In this document: positions 6,656-15,800 of the stretch, one piece after another
Position numbering within the stretch: the first letter of the stretch is position 1
How the letters are laid out: the number at the start of each line of letters is the position of its first letter
Source: SCGC-AAA076-P13 sp963926355
Lineage (GTDB): Bacteria > Pseudomonadota > Gammaproteobacteria > Magnimaribacterales > D2472
NCBI GenBank assembly: GCA_963926355.1
Contig: CAWUWW010000006.1
Coordinates: 65,635-129,634, forward strand
Length of the DNA stretch: 64,000 nt
Direction of reading: 5' to 3'
The notes under the pieces: generated by a model
The model's input: only the letters and a program-made list of their open reading frames with translations
The model's database searches: none
What the model was told of the DNA's origin: nothing
Made by a program: the position numbers and the translations under genes

Positions 6656-9643
6656 TTATGTTTCTGCAAATTCTAGTGCTTGATTTACATCAACAGATAC
6701 CATTCTAGAAACACCAGCTTCTTGCATAGTAACTCCCATCAAGTGGTCACTTTTTTCCATTGAAACCTTGTTGTGGGTTATAAAAATAAATTGGACTGTT
6801 TTTGACATTTCTTCAACCATGTTTATAAATCTCATTGTATTTAGATCATCTAAAGGTGCATCAACCTCATCTAACATACAAAAAGGTGCTGGATTAAGTT
6901 CAAATATTGAAAACACTAGGGCAAGAGCAGTTAAGGCCTTTTCACCGCCTGACAATTGAGAGATGGATGAATTCTTTTTACCAGGAGGTCTAGCCATTAG
7001 AATAACACCTGCGTTTAAAGCGTCATCATCTGTTAAAGTTAGTTCTGCAAAGCCTCCACCAAATAATTTTGGAAAAACTTCCTTAATTCTAACGTTAACA
7101 GCATCAAAACTTTCCTTAAATCTTGATTTTGTCTCATTATCTATAGTTTTTATAGCGCCTGAGAGCTTGTCTAATGCCTCAGTTAAGTCATCGTACTGAA
7201 TATCAAGCTCTTCTTTACGTTTAGACTCCTGGGCTATCTCCTCAGGAGCTGCGAGGTTAATAGCTCCTAACCTGATAATACTAGCTTGAATATCTGAAAG
7301 CTTATCTTGTAAATCCTTAATATTCATGCCTTCATATTCTGAATAATTAATATCCTGAACTTCTAGACCGGATTCTTTAATTTTTACATTAGCATTTTCT
7401 AAATTTATCTCATATGTCTTTAACTCTAATCTAGTATCAGTAACCTTCTCTGTAATGGTCTTTAAATCTAGCTCTGCAATTGATTTTTTATTTTCTAAAT
7501 CTCTCAAGCTTTCATTGAACTTAGATTGCTTTTGACGTATCTCAGTAAGAATTGATTCAGCTGAAGAGCTTTTTTGAAGCAAGTCTGTCATGGTCGTTTC
7601 AATATCTTTTTTTCTAGTTCCTGTTTCTGAAATAACCTTAATAAGATCATTTTGCCTAGTAAGGTACTCTTCTGGTGCTGCCAAATTAACTGAGCCTAGA
7701 GCGGTAATATTTCTCTGAACTTCACTCAAGGAAATTTCAAGATTTTCTAAATTTAAATCTTTAAATTCATTTGGGTTTATATCGGAGATCTTAATATCTG
7801 CCTTGCTTAGAACATCAGATGCATTTTGTAAGTTAACCTCATATGTTCTTAAGTCTAGTTTTAAGTTATTTACCTCTCTATCTAAATCCCTAAGTTCGTT
7901 AGAAGCAATAGAGCTCTTACTTTCAAGACCTCTAACATGATCATCAATCTCTAGCTTTAATTGCTTAATTGAATTTAATTCACCCTCTGAATTATTTTTT
8001 CTTAAATTCAGTTCTAATAACTCTTTTTCGGCAATTTCTCTCTTCTGTATAGTTATCTTAATGAGATCAGATAAATCATTTTGTCTTGTTAAGTACTCAT
8101 TAGTTAGACTTTTTGATTGAGCTGATGCAAGTTGAAAAATATTTTTTAATGAGTCTTTAAGTTCAGCTGTCTTAGATGAAATGCTATCGTTTTTTAGATT
8201 AAGACTTTTTACTGCATCAATGATCGTATCTAATAAATGCAGTGCTTTTTCTTTTGGGCTTAAATGCTCAAGATTGGATTCTCTTTCTTCAGCTTTCTTG
8301 AAGCTTTCTTTAGCTTTTTCAAGGTCTATCTTCCCTTGGGCCTCTACTCTATTTAGATTGGCTATACTTTCTTCAAGTCTAGCGGTATTTGCCCCTATAG
8401 AAAAGCTATCTTTTTGAGCGGAATCTGATTTAGAGGCGATTGATAGCTGTCGCTCTTTAACCTCATTTTTCTTTTCTTGATGTGAGTTAACCTCTGATTG
8501 TTTTAAAGAGATTTGAATTTCCAGCGGCCTTACCTTAGCCTCAAGAGTATTCTTCTTATCCATGGCCTCAAGAGCTTTAATAATTGATATATTAAGTTTT
8601 AATTCTTTTTCTTTTGGGCTCAAGTCTTTAAAAGCTGACTCTTTTTCTATTGCCTTTTTGTAACTCTCCTTGGCCCTTTCCAAGCCCTGCTTACTTTCAG
8701 ACTCTGTCCTTGTTAAATTTTGAAGATTTGTTTCATATCTAGCAATCTCTGCACCAATTGAGTAAAAATTCTTTTGTGCATTTTCATAAGCATCTACAAC
8801 TGATTCGTTTTGAGTTCTAAATTCATCAATCTGTGATTGCTTTGTTTGAGCTTCAGCTTCTCTAATCTTAAAATCTCTATTCAAGGCATCAAGATTTTTT
8901 TGCAACCTATCTCTACTATTCTTAGCTTCTAATGAAAATAATACTGCTGTATTGAGTTGGTTTTTAGATTCATCATTTTTTAAAGCATTATACTTATCTG
9001 CTGCATTAGCCTGATTCTCAAGCCTTCTAATAAGCCTAGCAATTTCATCTCTAATATCCTTAACTCTAGATAGATTTTCTTTTGTCTTTTTAATTCTGCT
9101 TTCTGTTTCTCTTCTTCTCTCCCTGTACTTAGAAACTCCAGCAGCTTCCTCTATATGAGTTCTTAATTCCTCAGGCTTTGCACTAACAAGCCTGCTAACC
9201 ATTCCTTGTTCTATAATTGCATAAGAGCTTGGCCCTAAACCAGTACCAAGAAATATATCCTGAACATCTTTTAATCTGCATTTTGTATTATTTATAAAAT
9301 AATCAGACAAAGCATCTCTAGTCATAACTCTTTTAATTGATATTTCGTTAAAAGAAGCGTACTCACCTCCGATCTTTCCACTTGAATTATCAAATAACAA
9401 TTCAATACTGCATTGACCGGAAGCTTTTCTATTCTCAGAACCGTTAAAAATAACATCAACCATAGATTCGCCTCTAAGGTTTTTTGCTGATCGTTCGCCT
9501 AGCACCCATCTAACTGCATCAATTACGTTTGATTTTCCACACCCATTTGGTCCAACAACGCCAACAAGGTTAGTTGGAAAGGAAATTTTCGTTGAATCTA
9601 CGAAACTTTTAAAACCGGCTAGTTTTATGTGCTTAAGTTGCAT
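6656..9643 (-). CDS. smc: SMC chromosome-segregation ATPase, apparently without a hinge
   Basis: A 995-residue SMC-family ATPase; bacterial SMC is usually close to 1,150-1,190. The head is complete: Walker A GPNGCGKS (31-38), N-head 'GLGPSSYAIIEQGMVS', ABC signature 'SQLSGGEKALTALAL' (about 895-909), Walker B 'CMLDEVDAPLD' and the terminal 'FIFITHNK'. Between the heads (about 170-840) everything I can read is coiled coil; the globular hinge expected mid-chain is not recognisable. The coil contains internal copies: residues 295-365 match 415-485 (offset 120, about half identical, no gaps), and 516-658 match 659-801 (offset 143, each copy ending in 'NLAAPEE'). It is the locus's only SMC and is followed by zipA and ligA, so it looks like the housekeeping copy. 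No scpA or scpB is in the window. Confidence 0.93.
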   Translation of the reverse strand: MQLKHIKLAGFKSFVDSTKISFPTNLVGVVGPNGCGKSNVIDAVRWVLGERSAKNLRGESMVDVIFNGSENRKASGQCSIELLFDNSSGKIGGEYASFNEISIKRVMTRDALSDYFINNTKCRLKDVQDIFLGTGLGPSSYAIIEQGMVSRLVSAKPEELRTHIEEAAGVSKYRERRRETESRIKKTKENLSRVKDIRDEIARLIRRLENQANAADKYNALKNDESKNQLNTAVLFSLEAKNSRDRLQKNLDALNRDFKIREAEAQTKQSQIDEFRTQNESVVDAYENAQKNFYSIGAEIARYETNLQNLTRTESESKQGLERAKESYKKAIEKESAFKDLSPKEKELKLNISIIKALEAMDKKNTLEAKVRPLEIQISLKQSEVNSHQEKKNEVKERQLSIASKSDSAQKDSFSIGANTARLEESIANLNRVEAQGKIDLEKAKESFKKAEERESNLEHLSPKEKALHLLDTIIDAVKSLNLKNDSISSKTAELKDSLKNIFQLASAQSKSLTNEYLTRQNDLSDLIKITIQKREIAEKELLELNLRKNNSEGELNSIKQLKLEIDDHVRGLESKSSIASNELRDLDREVNNLKLDLRTYEVNLQNASDVLSKADIKISDINPNEFKDLNLENLEISLSEVQRNITALGSVNLAAPEEYLTRQNDLIKVISETGTRKKDIETTMTDLLQKSSSAESILTEIRQKQSKFNESLRDLENKKSIAELDLKTITEKVTDTRLELKTYEINLENANVKIKESGLEVQDINYSEYEGMNIKDLQDKLSDIQASIIRLGAINLAAPEEIAQESKRKEELDIQYDDLTEALDKLSGAIKTIDNETKSRFKESFDAVNVRIKEVFPKLFGGGFAELTLTDDDALNAGVILMARPPGKKNSSISQLSGGEKALTALALVFSIFELNPAPFCMLDEVDAPLDDLNTMRFINMVEEMSKTVQFIFITHNKVSMEKSDHLMGVTMQEAGVSRMVSVDVNQALEFAET

Positions 9644-9674
9644 TTTGAAGTGTTAATTTTACTTATATATTAAA

Positions 9675-10454
9675 CTATTGTTCCTTTTTTAACCATTCAT
9701 TTGCTTGAATTTTATAGGTATTTGACGACATATTGCGGTCAAATAAAATTGAGGTATTTAATGAGAAATTATTTGTAGAATTTTGACACTCAAGGAAGAT
9801 TTTTATATTAATGGTTTCTTGATTTAAATATGCTGAGGTAATATCAAATCCTGGTATAGAGGAGTCTTTGTTTGTCAGAACAATAGGCTCAAAAGTTAAA
9901 AAATTTACGCTCGCAATTGGTATGTTTGGGCCATTCATTATAAAAAGCTCCGCTGTTCCCTTGATTGGTGAGCAAACTAGAGCATTCCCAAACTCTATAA
10001 TTAAATCTGATTTAGAATATTTTGGAAATTTTGCATCTCTCAACTCAGTATAAATATTATAAAAAAGAAATTTTTCTTCAGGGCTTTGAAAGTAACTTTC
10101 TGAAAACGAGATCAAGCTCTCCGCTGTATTAAATTTTTTGAGTGAAATGGCATCTTTAATATACGAAGTTACCCATAAAAGGATAAGCTCTTGGTTAATC
10201 TGCCCCTCTAATTTAACAAAAGCTTCATTAGTTATAGCTTTATCTTCAGAAATTAATGCAAGAAATTCACTATTAAGTTGTTGATCTTTAAAGGAGCCTA
10301 AAAATGAAAATTTTCCTATAAATGAAAATATACAAAATAAAATAATAACTATTGAAAGCCCAAAAATATAGCCTTTATTTTTTGTTCTTTGAGAAAGAAG
10401 ATATGCAAAAATAGGAAGTAATGCAAAAATTACAAGTAAATATATGTAAATCAT
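9675..10454 (-). CDS. ccmI: Cytochrome c biogenesis protein CcmI-like
   Basis: A 259-residue protein with two N-terminal membrane helices (about 2-20 and 29-48) and a periplasmic remainder of short helices followed by beta-rich sequence. CcmI normally has two N-terminal helices and a periplasmic domain that holds apocytochrome c and delivers it to CcmF/CcmH. Sequence motifs alone are weak, so the call rests on position: it is the last gene of the ccm run and overlaps ccmH by 4 bases. The C-terminal segment 'TSAYLNQETINIKIFLECQ' resembles the beta domain found at the end of long CcmI proteins. TPR repeats are not obvious in the middle part. Confidence 0.7.
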   Translation of the reverse strand: MIYIYLLVIFALLPIFAYLLSQRTKNKGYIFGLSIVIILFCIFSFIGKFSFLGSFKDQQLNSEFLALISEDKAITNEAFVKLEGQINQELILLWVTSYIKDAISLKKFNTAESLISFSESYFQSPEEKFLFYNIYTELRDAKFPKYSKSDLIIEFGNALVCSPIKGTAELFIMNGPNIPIASVNFLTFEPIVLTNKDSSIPGFDITSAYLNQETINIKIFLECQNSTNNFSLNTSILFDRNMSSNTYKIQANEWLKKEQ

Positions 10455-10825
10455 ATCTTTCTTCTAAAAAAGAAAGTTGTCAGGGCAAGTAAAAGAATTG
10501 ATATGGGTGCAATCCATAAAAAATAAGTTCCTTTATCAAAGCCTGGATCATACAAAACCTCATTACCAAATCTATTTACAATATATTTTTTAATCTCACT
10601 GTCAGATTTTCCCTCTTTAATAAGCTCAACAATCTTCAGTTTTATATCTTCTGATACTGGCGCATTAGAGCTAGCTAATGAACCGCTTGTACACTTAGGA
10701 CATCTTATTTCTTTAATTAAGTTATAGAATCTTTTCTCATTCTCAAGGTTCGTAAACTCATACAAGGAATCTGCAAATAGAAAATTACAAGAAAGAAGAA
10801 TAACTAAGCAAAGTTTCTTAATCAT
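10451..10825 (-). CDS. ccmH: Cytochrome c maturation protein CcmH
   Basis: A 124-residue protein with an N-terminal signal sequence (about 1-18), the redox motif RCPKC (about 42-46), and a C-terminal membrane helix ('TYFLWIAPISILLLALTTFFF'). This is the compact CcmH/CcmL type. Its periplasmic CxxC reduces the disulfide of apocytochrome c so that heme can be attached at CxxCH. The segment 'EVLYDPGFDKGTYFLW' is the standard join between the three-helix redox domain and the membrane anchor. It overlaps ccmG by 4 bases upstream and ccmI by 4 bases downstream, indicating translational coupling. Confidence 0.93.
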   Translation of the reverse strand: MIKKLCLVILLSCNFLFADSLYEFTNLENEKRFYNLIKEIRCPKCTSGSLASSNAPVSEDIKLKIVELIKEGKSDSEIKKYIVNRFGNEVLYDPGFDKGTYFLWIAPISILLLALTTFFFRRKI

Positions 10826-11346
10826 TTAAATAGCTCATATTTATTAATAACAGGAGTAAAGACATCTTGCCAAATCATAGTATTAACCTCACCCCTGTAA
10901 TGAACAAGAACCTCACCATTACTCACTAAAAAAGTTTCAGGAGCACCTGTAACACCCATATCTAAAGCCAATGAACCTTTAAAATCATGAATAATTAATT
11001 TATAGGGATCACCAAATTTATTAATCCAATTAATAGCATCGTCTCTGTCATCTTTATAATTAATACCCATAATTGGAATATTTTTATTACTCAACTTAAC
11101 CAAAAAACCATGCTCAACTCTGCAAGTTATACACCAACTTGCCCATACGTTAATTAAATAGGTTCCTTGAATGTCTTTATTGGATATAGGAGATTGTGAG
11201 TAAAGCTCATTAAGCTCAAATTGAGGAAGATTGTAGTTCCTATAATCAGCTCCTGGATAGTAATCATCATCATTTATGTATAGATAAAAAAAAGATATCA
11301 AAGCAATTGGAAGAATTATTACAAACATTCTTAATATAAATTTCAT
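10822..11346 (-). CDS. ccmG: Thiol:disulfide interchange protein CcmG (DsbE)
   Basis: A 174-residue thioredoxin-fold protein with an uncleaved N-terminal membrane anchor (about 4-23) and the active site WASWCITC. The segment 'GTYLINVWASWCITCRVEHGFL' matches CcmG/DsbE, which keeps CcmH and apocytochrome c thiols reduced in the periplasm. A cis-proline-type loop follows in 'GVTGAPETFLVSNGEVL'. It lies between ccmF and ccmH with 4-base overlaps on both sides. Length is normal for the family. Confidence 0.95.
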   Translation of the reverse strand: MKFILRMFVIILPIALISFFYLYINDDDYYPGADYRNYNLPQFELNELYSQSPISNKDIQGTYLINVWASWCITCRVEHGFLVKLSNKNIPIMGINYKDDRDDAINWINKFGDPYKLIIHDFKGSLALDMGVTGAPETFLVSNGEVLVHYRGEVNTMIWQDVFTPVINKYELFK

Positions 11347-13238
11347 CGCTTAGCCCTATTAATAGAAACTATAAGCATGATTCCTGAAAAACTCATCATG
11401 ATTGCTGAAAACCAGATCCATCTTATAAAATAATTGAATTGAATATTTACAATCCAACTACCATCTTTTAATTGATCGCCAATTGTTATATATATGTCTT
11501 TTAATAAGGTGACATAAATATCTGTTTCGGTAGTGATCTGACCTCGTGCAAAATACTTTCTCTTTTCAGGCTTCAGATAAAAATTATTTCCCAATGGATC
11601 AGTTAAAGTGAATATTGCCTGGACTGAGTCATGATTGGGATTATTGACTAATTTTAAGTCACTTAATTTAATTTCATAACCTTGATACATGTCAGATTGA
11701 TTAATATTGATATTAAGTGCTCTTTCTGAACTCAATTCATTATTTAGAGCAATTGATATCATTAACATTCCTAGGCCCATATGAGCAATAACACTAAAGG
11801 GATTTGAGTACTTATTATTTAAAAGATAATCCCAAATAACAAAAAGATATCTAATTATTATTAAAGACCCAGCAAAGATGGAAATAAGCTCCCAAGTTCC
11901 GGTAATGTTAAAAATTTTATAAGCTGAAAATACTAAAGATCCACTAATAAGTGCTGATATGGACATTGAGTTTATAAGGCTTCTGATTACAAACTTTCTT
12001 TGCCACCTAGCTTCTACTGAAAAGAATAAAAAGATACTGGCAAGAACTGTCATAGGAACAAATATGGCGTTATAAAAAGGTGCTCCTACACTAATTTTTT
12101 GCTCATAGATTGATTCATAAATTAAGGGATATAAGATTCCCAGCATTGTTGAGAAAACCAGTACTCCAAAAAATATATTATTTATTGAGATAAATGACTC
12201 TTTAGAAAAAGTTTTGATTGCAGATCCTGAGGTAAGCATAGAGAGTCTAGACGAAAATATTGTCATAGATCCAATTATCAATATACCAATGAATGCTAAT
12301 AGATATAAACCTCTTTCAGGGTCATTAGCAAAAGAATGAACGCTATCAATTATTCCAGATCGAACAATAAAAGCTCCAAATAAACTTAAAGAAAAAACAA
12401 TAATAGAAAGAAGAATTGTCCAAATCCTAAGGGATGAGGATTTTGAAGAAACGCTAATGGAATGAATAAAAGCTGTAGCTGCTAACCACGGCATTAGGGC
12501 AACATTTTCAACTGGATCCCAGAACCAGTAACCTCCCCAGCCCAATTCATAATATGCCCACCAAGATCCTAATGTAATTCCTATGGTAAGAAAAACCCAT
12601 GCAGCTATAGACCATGTCCTAACCAAAGCCTCCCATTTAACAGAAGAGTTACCCTCAATCATGAAAGCAATAGCATGAGCAAAAGCAATAACAAAACCTA
12701 TATAACCCATATAAAGAAAAGGTGGGTGTATGGCTAAAGCCGGATCCTGGAGAACTGGATTTATATCTGCTCCATTGGCTGGAGCTATGGGCAAAATAGT
12801 CTCAAAGGGGTTTGATGTGAGAAGAAGAAAGAGAAGAAATCCAACAATAATAATTGATATTATTCCCATGCTTTTTACTTTTAAATCTTGTAAATTATCC
12901 GTAACAAAATTAAACAAGGCACCCCAAAGAACTAGAAATAATATCCAAAGAAACATAGATCCCTCATGGGCACTCCAAATTGATGTTATTTTATAAAAAA
13001 TAGGAAGATTAGAATTTGAATGCTGAGCTATATAAAGTACAGAGAAATTATCTGAAACTGCCAGCCATACATAAATAAGAAATGAGGTGACTAATAGTAA
13101 AGAGCTGTGTGTATAAATCTTAGAAACAAGATTTGCTATATGCTGGTCTTTAGAATCAAATAAAAATGAGAATGAAAAATTTAAAAAAAACAATCCTGTA
13201 GAGAGAATTGTAAGAAATTGAGCTATCTCAACTAACAT
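11343..13238 (-). CDS. ccmF: Heme lyase CcmF
   Basis: A 631-residue polytopic inner-membrane protein with the tryptophan-rich heme-handling motif 'GWGGYWFWDPVENVALMPW' and the upstream 'LYIAQHS' and 'AHEGSMFLWIL' segments typical of CcmF. With CcmH (and CcmI) it forms the synthetase that transfers heme from holo-CcmE to apocytochrome c. Conserved periplasmic histidines such as the one in 'HSFANDPERG' serve as heme ligands in the family. The C-terminus carries a periplasmic beta domain ('PEKRKYFARGQITTETDIYVTL') and a last helix. Its stop overlaps the ccmG start by 4 bases; ccmE ends next to its start. Confidence 0.96.
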   Translation of the reverse strand: MLVEIAQFLTILSTGLFFLNFSFSFLFDSKDQHIANLVSKIYTHSSLLLVTSFLIYVWLAVSDNFSVLYIAQHSNSNLPIFYKITSIWSAHEGSMFLWILFLVLWGALFNFVTDNLQDLKVKSMGIISIIIVGFLLFLLLTSNPFETILPIAPANGADINPVLQDPALAIHPPFLYMGYIGFVIAFAHAIAFMIEGNSSVKWEALVRTWSIAAWVFLTIGITLGSWWAYYELGWGGYWFWDPVENVALMPWLAATAFIHSISVSSKSSSLRIWTILLSIIVFSLSLFGAFIVRSGIIDSVHSFANDPERGLYLLAFIGILIIGSMTIFSSRLSMLTSGSAIKTFSKESFISINNIFFGVLVFSTMLGILYPLIYESIYEQKISVGAPFYNAIFVPMTVLASIFLFFSVEARWQRKFVIRSLINSMSISALISGSLVFSAYKIFNITGTWELISIFAGSLIIIRYLFVIWDYLLNNKYSNPFSVIAHMGLGMLMISIALNNELSSERALNININQSDMYQGYEIKLSDLKLVNNPNHDSVQAIFTLTDPLGNNFYLKPEKRKYFARGQITTETDIYVTLLKDIYITIGDQLKDGSWIVNIQFNYFIRWIWFSAIMMSFSGIMLIVSINRAKR

Positions 13239-13643
13239 TTATTTTTCTATCTCTATGCCAGGGGGCATATAATTTTCATCATGTTTTGCAAGAATTTGTT
13301 CAGCATAAACGATTCCATTCTTAAGATAGCCCAAGGCTACGACACCGCTACCCTCTTTAAATAAATCAGGAACAGCGCCATTGAAATTAACAACAATAGA
13401 ATGTTTATAATCCGTTATTTGAAAAGTAATATTTGTCTTATCCCTAATTACAGAACCCTCCAGAACCATACCTCCAATTTTAATTCTTTTGTTATCTGGG
13501 ACAGTTTGTTCAATTATCTCAGTGGGTGTAAAGAAAAAATCTAAATTTGAATCAAGTGCTTTAAAAATAAGAAAGGAACCCAGTCCCGAAAATAGTAAAA
13601 TTACCAATACAGTTAGAAGTCTTTTTTTTCTTAGTGCTTTCAT
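13239..13643 (-). CDS. ccmE: Periplasmic heme chaperone CcmE
   Basis: A 134-residue protein with an N-terminal membrane anchor (about 9-27) and an OB-fold periplasmic domain. The C-terminal motif 'LAKHDENYMPP' contains the histidine that binds heme covalently and the downstream tyrosine that provides the axial ligand. 'KIGGMVLEGSV' and 'VVALGYLKNGIVYAEQILAK' are standard CcmE signatures. It receives heme through CcmABCD and passes it to CcmF. Its start codon overlaps the ccmD stop (ATGA), and ccmF begins immediately after it. Confidence 0.96.
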   Translation of the reverse strand: MKALRKKRLLTVLVILLFSGLGSFLIFKALDSNLDFFFTPTEIIEQTVPDNKRIKIGGMVLEGSVIRDKTNITFQITDYKHSIVVNFNGAVPDLFKEGSGVVALGYLKNGIVYAEQILAKHDENYMPPGIEIEK

Positions 13644-13813
13644 TTGATTTTTTTAGATAGATTCCCAATCTTAATTCTATAAATAAAAAAAGTTATTATT
13701 AAAGTTCCAAAAACTATACCAAAAACACTCCATACATATAATCCATGGTTTTGCCCATTTTGGCTCTCCATTATTATTGCTTCGGAAATAGAGCTAAAAG
13801 CAAAATTAAACAT
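13640..13813 (-). CDS. ccmD: Heme exporter protein CcmD (57 aa)
   Basis: A short frame from ATG (13811-13813) to TGA (13640-13642) encodes 57 residues. It begins 'MFNFAFSSISEAIIMESQ', contains 'NHGLYVWSVFGIVFG', then one membrane helix and a basic tail (YRIKIGNLSKKIK). This is the CcmD pattern: a short N-terminal segment, G-x-Y-V-W at the membrane face, one helix and positive charges in the cytoplasm. CcmD helps release holo-CcmE from the CcmABC complex. It overlaps the 3' end of ccmC by 8 bases and shares an ATGA with ccmE, which fits its normal place between the two. Confidence 0.93.
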   Translation of the reverse strand: MFNFAFSSISEAIIMESQNGQNHGLYVWSVFGIVFGTLIITFFIYRIKIGNLSKKIK

Positions 13814-14537
13814 ATTTTTTTACCCAAGACTTATTTCTCTCACGATTCAATATTTGTAATTTAGAGGATAGTAGTACTAAACATAAAACTAATCCGGAAA
13901 AGCCTATAACAGAAGCAAATAAGGGATAAAGCATCAATGTATCGATAGCTGGCTTATCGCTTATGGTGATTGAGGCAGTTTGATGTAAGGTACTCCACCA
14001 CTCTACTGACATTTTAATTATTGGAATATTTACAGAGCCAACTAAAACCAGAATGGCTAAAAATTTATCAGCTTTTTCATTATTAGTGAAAGAGTCATGA
14101 AGTGAAATTAGGCCTAAATACATAATAAATAGTATTAATGTTGAAATAATTCTAGCATCCCATACCCACCAAGTTCCCCATGTTGGAATGCCCCAAATTG
14201 ATCCTGAGACCAATGCAATAAAAGTTGTTATGGCACCTATTGGAGCAATAGATCTGACAAGATAAGCTGATAATTTAACTTTCCAAATTAAAAAAATAGC
14301 ACTAGCAAAAGCCATCCCAAGATACAGTGATTGAGAGATAAATGATGCAGGCACATGAAGGTATATGATTCTGTAGGAATTACCTTGAACGAAATCTTCA
14401 GGCGTTAGGAATAAACCCCAAAAAATAGCAACAAGATAAATTATTAGCGAAGTAAGAAATATGTATGAATAAGCTTTATCTACCTGCATTAAATAAGTTT
14501 TTGGAGAGGCGAATTGATGTATAAACTTTTTTATCAC
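13806..14537 (-). CDS. ccmC: Heme transporter/handling protein CcmC
   Basis: A 243-residue inner-membrane protein with six likely membrane helices and the tryptophan-rich motif 'IWGIPTWGTWWVWDARI', the heme-binding WWD signature. Histidines in 'YLHVPASF' and in 'WWSTLHQTASI' match the family's two conserved heme ligands. CcmC presents heme to CcmE in the periplasm. It lies between ccmB and ccmD in canonical order, with 29 bases separating it from the ccmB stop. Length is normal. Confidence 0.96.
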   Translation of the reverse strand: MIKKFIHQFASPKTYLMQVDKAYSYIFLTSLIIYLVAIFWGLFLTPEDFVQGNSYRIIYLHVPASFISQSLYLGMAFASAIFLIWKVKLSAYLVRSIAPIGAITTFIALVSGSIWGIPTWGTWWVWDARIISTLILFIMYLGLISLHDSFTNNEKADKFLAILVLVGSVNIPIIKMSVEWWSTLHQTASITISDKPAIDTLMLYPLFASVIGFSGLVLCLVLLSSKLQILNRERNKSWVKKYV

Positions 14538-14566
14538 TATATTTAGCTGTGCCAGTTAATAAAAAA

Positions 14567-15214
14567 TTATTCTAAATGCGCTCTAATAACAAATGAAATA
14601 ATTAATGGAATTATGACTATTATAATTGATAAGACTCCTAAAAGTAGAATTAGAAAATCAAAATAATTTAAGCCTAGGTTAATAGCTATAACAACTTTTC
14701 CTAAAACTACCAATAAGGGAAGAAGTAAGGGCATTGTTATAAGAGTCCCTAAAACAGAGCCTTTCGTAAGAGTTAATGAGTTACCAAAACAAAATAAATT
14801 TAAAAAAATATATGAAGAGATAAGAAGTACTGGGAAGATAAGTAAGGCCGTCTCATGTGACGATGTTATGCCTAGACAGTATATGGAACCTATAACTGAA
14901 ACAGGAACTCCTATAAGAGACCAATAAATTAAAATCTTAGCTCCAATTATAAATGACAAAGATTTGGTATGAATAACCAATTGCTCTAAAGAGCCATCAT
15001 TATAATCTTCTAGAAAGATATCTTCTGTTGCAAGCATCATCACCAGAAGAACAGCAATCCATAATATTGAAAAAAAAGCCTGTTCTAAATCTTTATTTAA
15101 GAATTCTACGGTTAAAGGAAAGGCTGTCATTATTAAAATAAAAACAAGGATTGGCCCCAACCAACCTCTAGATTTTTTTCTTAGCTTGAGAAGTTCAAAA
15201 TATAAGATATTCAT
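14567..15214 (-). CDS. ccmB: Heme exporter permease CcmB
   Basis: A polytopic membrane protein with about six helices, the permease partner of CcmA. The start at 15214 (MNILYFELLKLRKKSRGWLG) is preferred because E. coli CcmB begins at the equivalent place, just before the first membrane helix. A start at 15250 would add 12 residues and overlap ccmA by 29 bases. Neither has a clear Shine-Dalgarno sequence, so coupling to ccmA translation is likely. 'MLATEDIFLEDYNDGSLEQL' matches the conserved cytoplasmic loop. With CcmA and CcmC it drives release of holo-CcmE using ATP. Confidence 0.9.
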   Translation of the reverse strand: MNILYFELLKLRKKSRGWLGPILVFILIMTAFPLTVEFLNKDLEQAFFSILWIAVLLVMMLATEDIFLEDYNDGSLEQLVIHTKSLSFIIGAKILIYWSLIGVPVSVIGSIYCLGITSSHETALLIFPVLLISSYIFLNLFCFGNSLTLTKGSVLGTLITMPLLLPLLVVLGKVVIAINLGLNYFDFLILLLGVLSIIIVIIPLIISFVIRAHLE

Positions 15215-15221
15215 ATTTTTT

Positions 15222-15800
15222 TTATATATTAAGGCTGATAGATTTGGCATCTATATTCAAATTAATATGAGAAGAAAAAATTATTGATTTATTTTTATCT
15301 AACTCATCCCGAAGAAATGAAGTCAGAAAAGATTGAGCTTCATCATCTAAACCTACACAGGGTTCATCCAAAACTAATAATTCTGACTTGTTAAGAAAAA
15401 TTTTTAACAAGGCTAATTTCTTTTGCTGTCCAAATGACAGACTAGATACAACCACATCCAACTTATCATATAAATCTATGTCTTTAAGCAAAGTATAGAC
15501 ACTCTCATTGAGCTTAAGGTTTTGGAGAATTAAATTATCTTCAACTGTAAGATACTGTTTTAAAGCATTTTTATGACCTAAATAGCATATATCAGAAGTT
15601 AATTTTGCCTCAATAAACCCTTTAGTTGGTTTGGATATGCCTAATATAATTCTTAGTAAAGTTGTCTTTCCCGACCCATTAGATCCAGTGATATGTATTG
15701 CTGAGCCAGAATTTACTTCAAAAGATATATTTTGAAAGAGCTTTTTTTCATTAATTTTATAGCTCAGGTTTTCTGCTTTAAAAAGATATGTCATTGTCAT
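15222..15800 (-). CDS. ccmA: Heme exporter ATP-binding protein CcmA
   Basis: A 192-residue ABC ATPase with Walker A 'ITGSNGSGKTTLLR', signature 'SSLSFGQQKKLALLKI' and Walker B 'LLVLDEPCVGLD' followed by a switch histidine in 'IIFSSH'. The small size, without accessory domains, and the place ahead of ccmB identify CcmA. It powers the CcmABCD complex that releases heme-loaded CcmE. Its ATG touches the stop of the upstream glycosyltransferase-like gene (one-base overlap), so that gene is transcribed with the ccm operon. Confidence 0.94.
   Translation of the reverse strand: MTMTYLFKAENLSYKINEKKLFQNISFEVNSGSAIHITGSNGSGKTTLLRIILGISKPTKGFIEAKLTSDICYLGHKNALKQYLTVEDNLILQNLKLNESVYTLLKDIDLYDKLDVVVSSLSFGQQKKLALLKIFLNKSELLVLDEPCVGLDDEAQSFLTSFLRDELDKNKSIIFSSHINLNIDAKSISLNI

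Noticed and set aside
6656..9643. Short smc as a frameshifted or truncated pseudogene
   Set aside because: The frame is continuous from the N-head to the C-head and all ATPase motifs are intact, so loss of the middle part is not due to a frameshift. Misassembly remains possible and is listed as a check.
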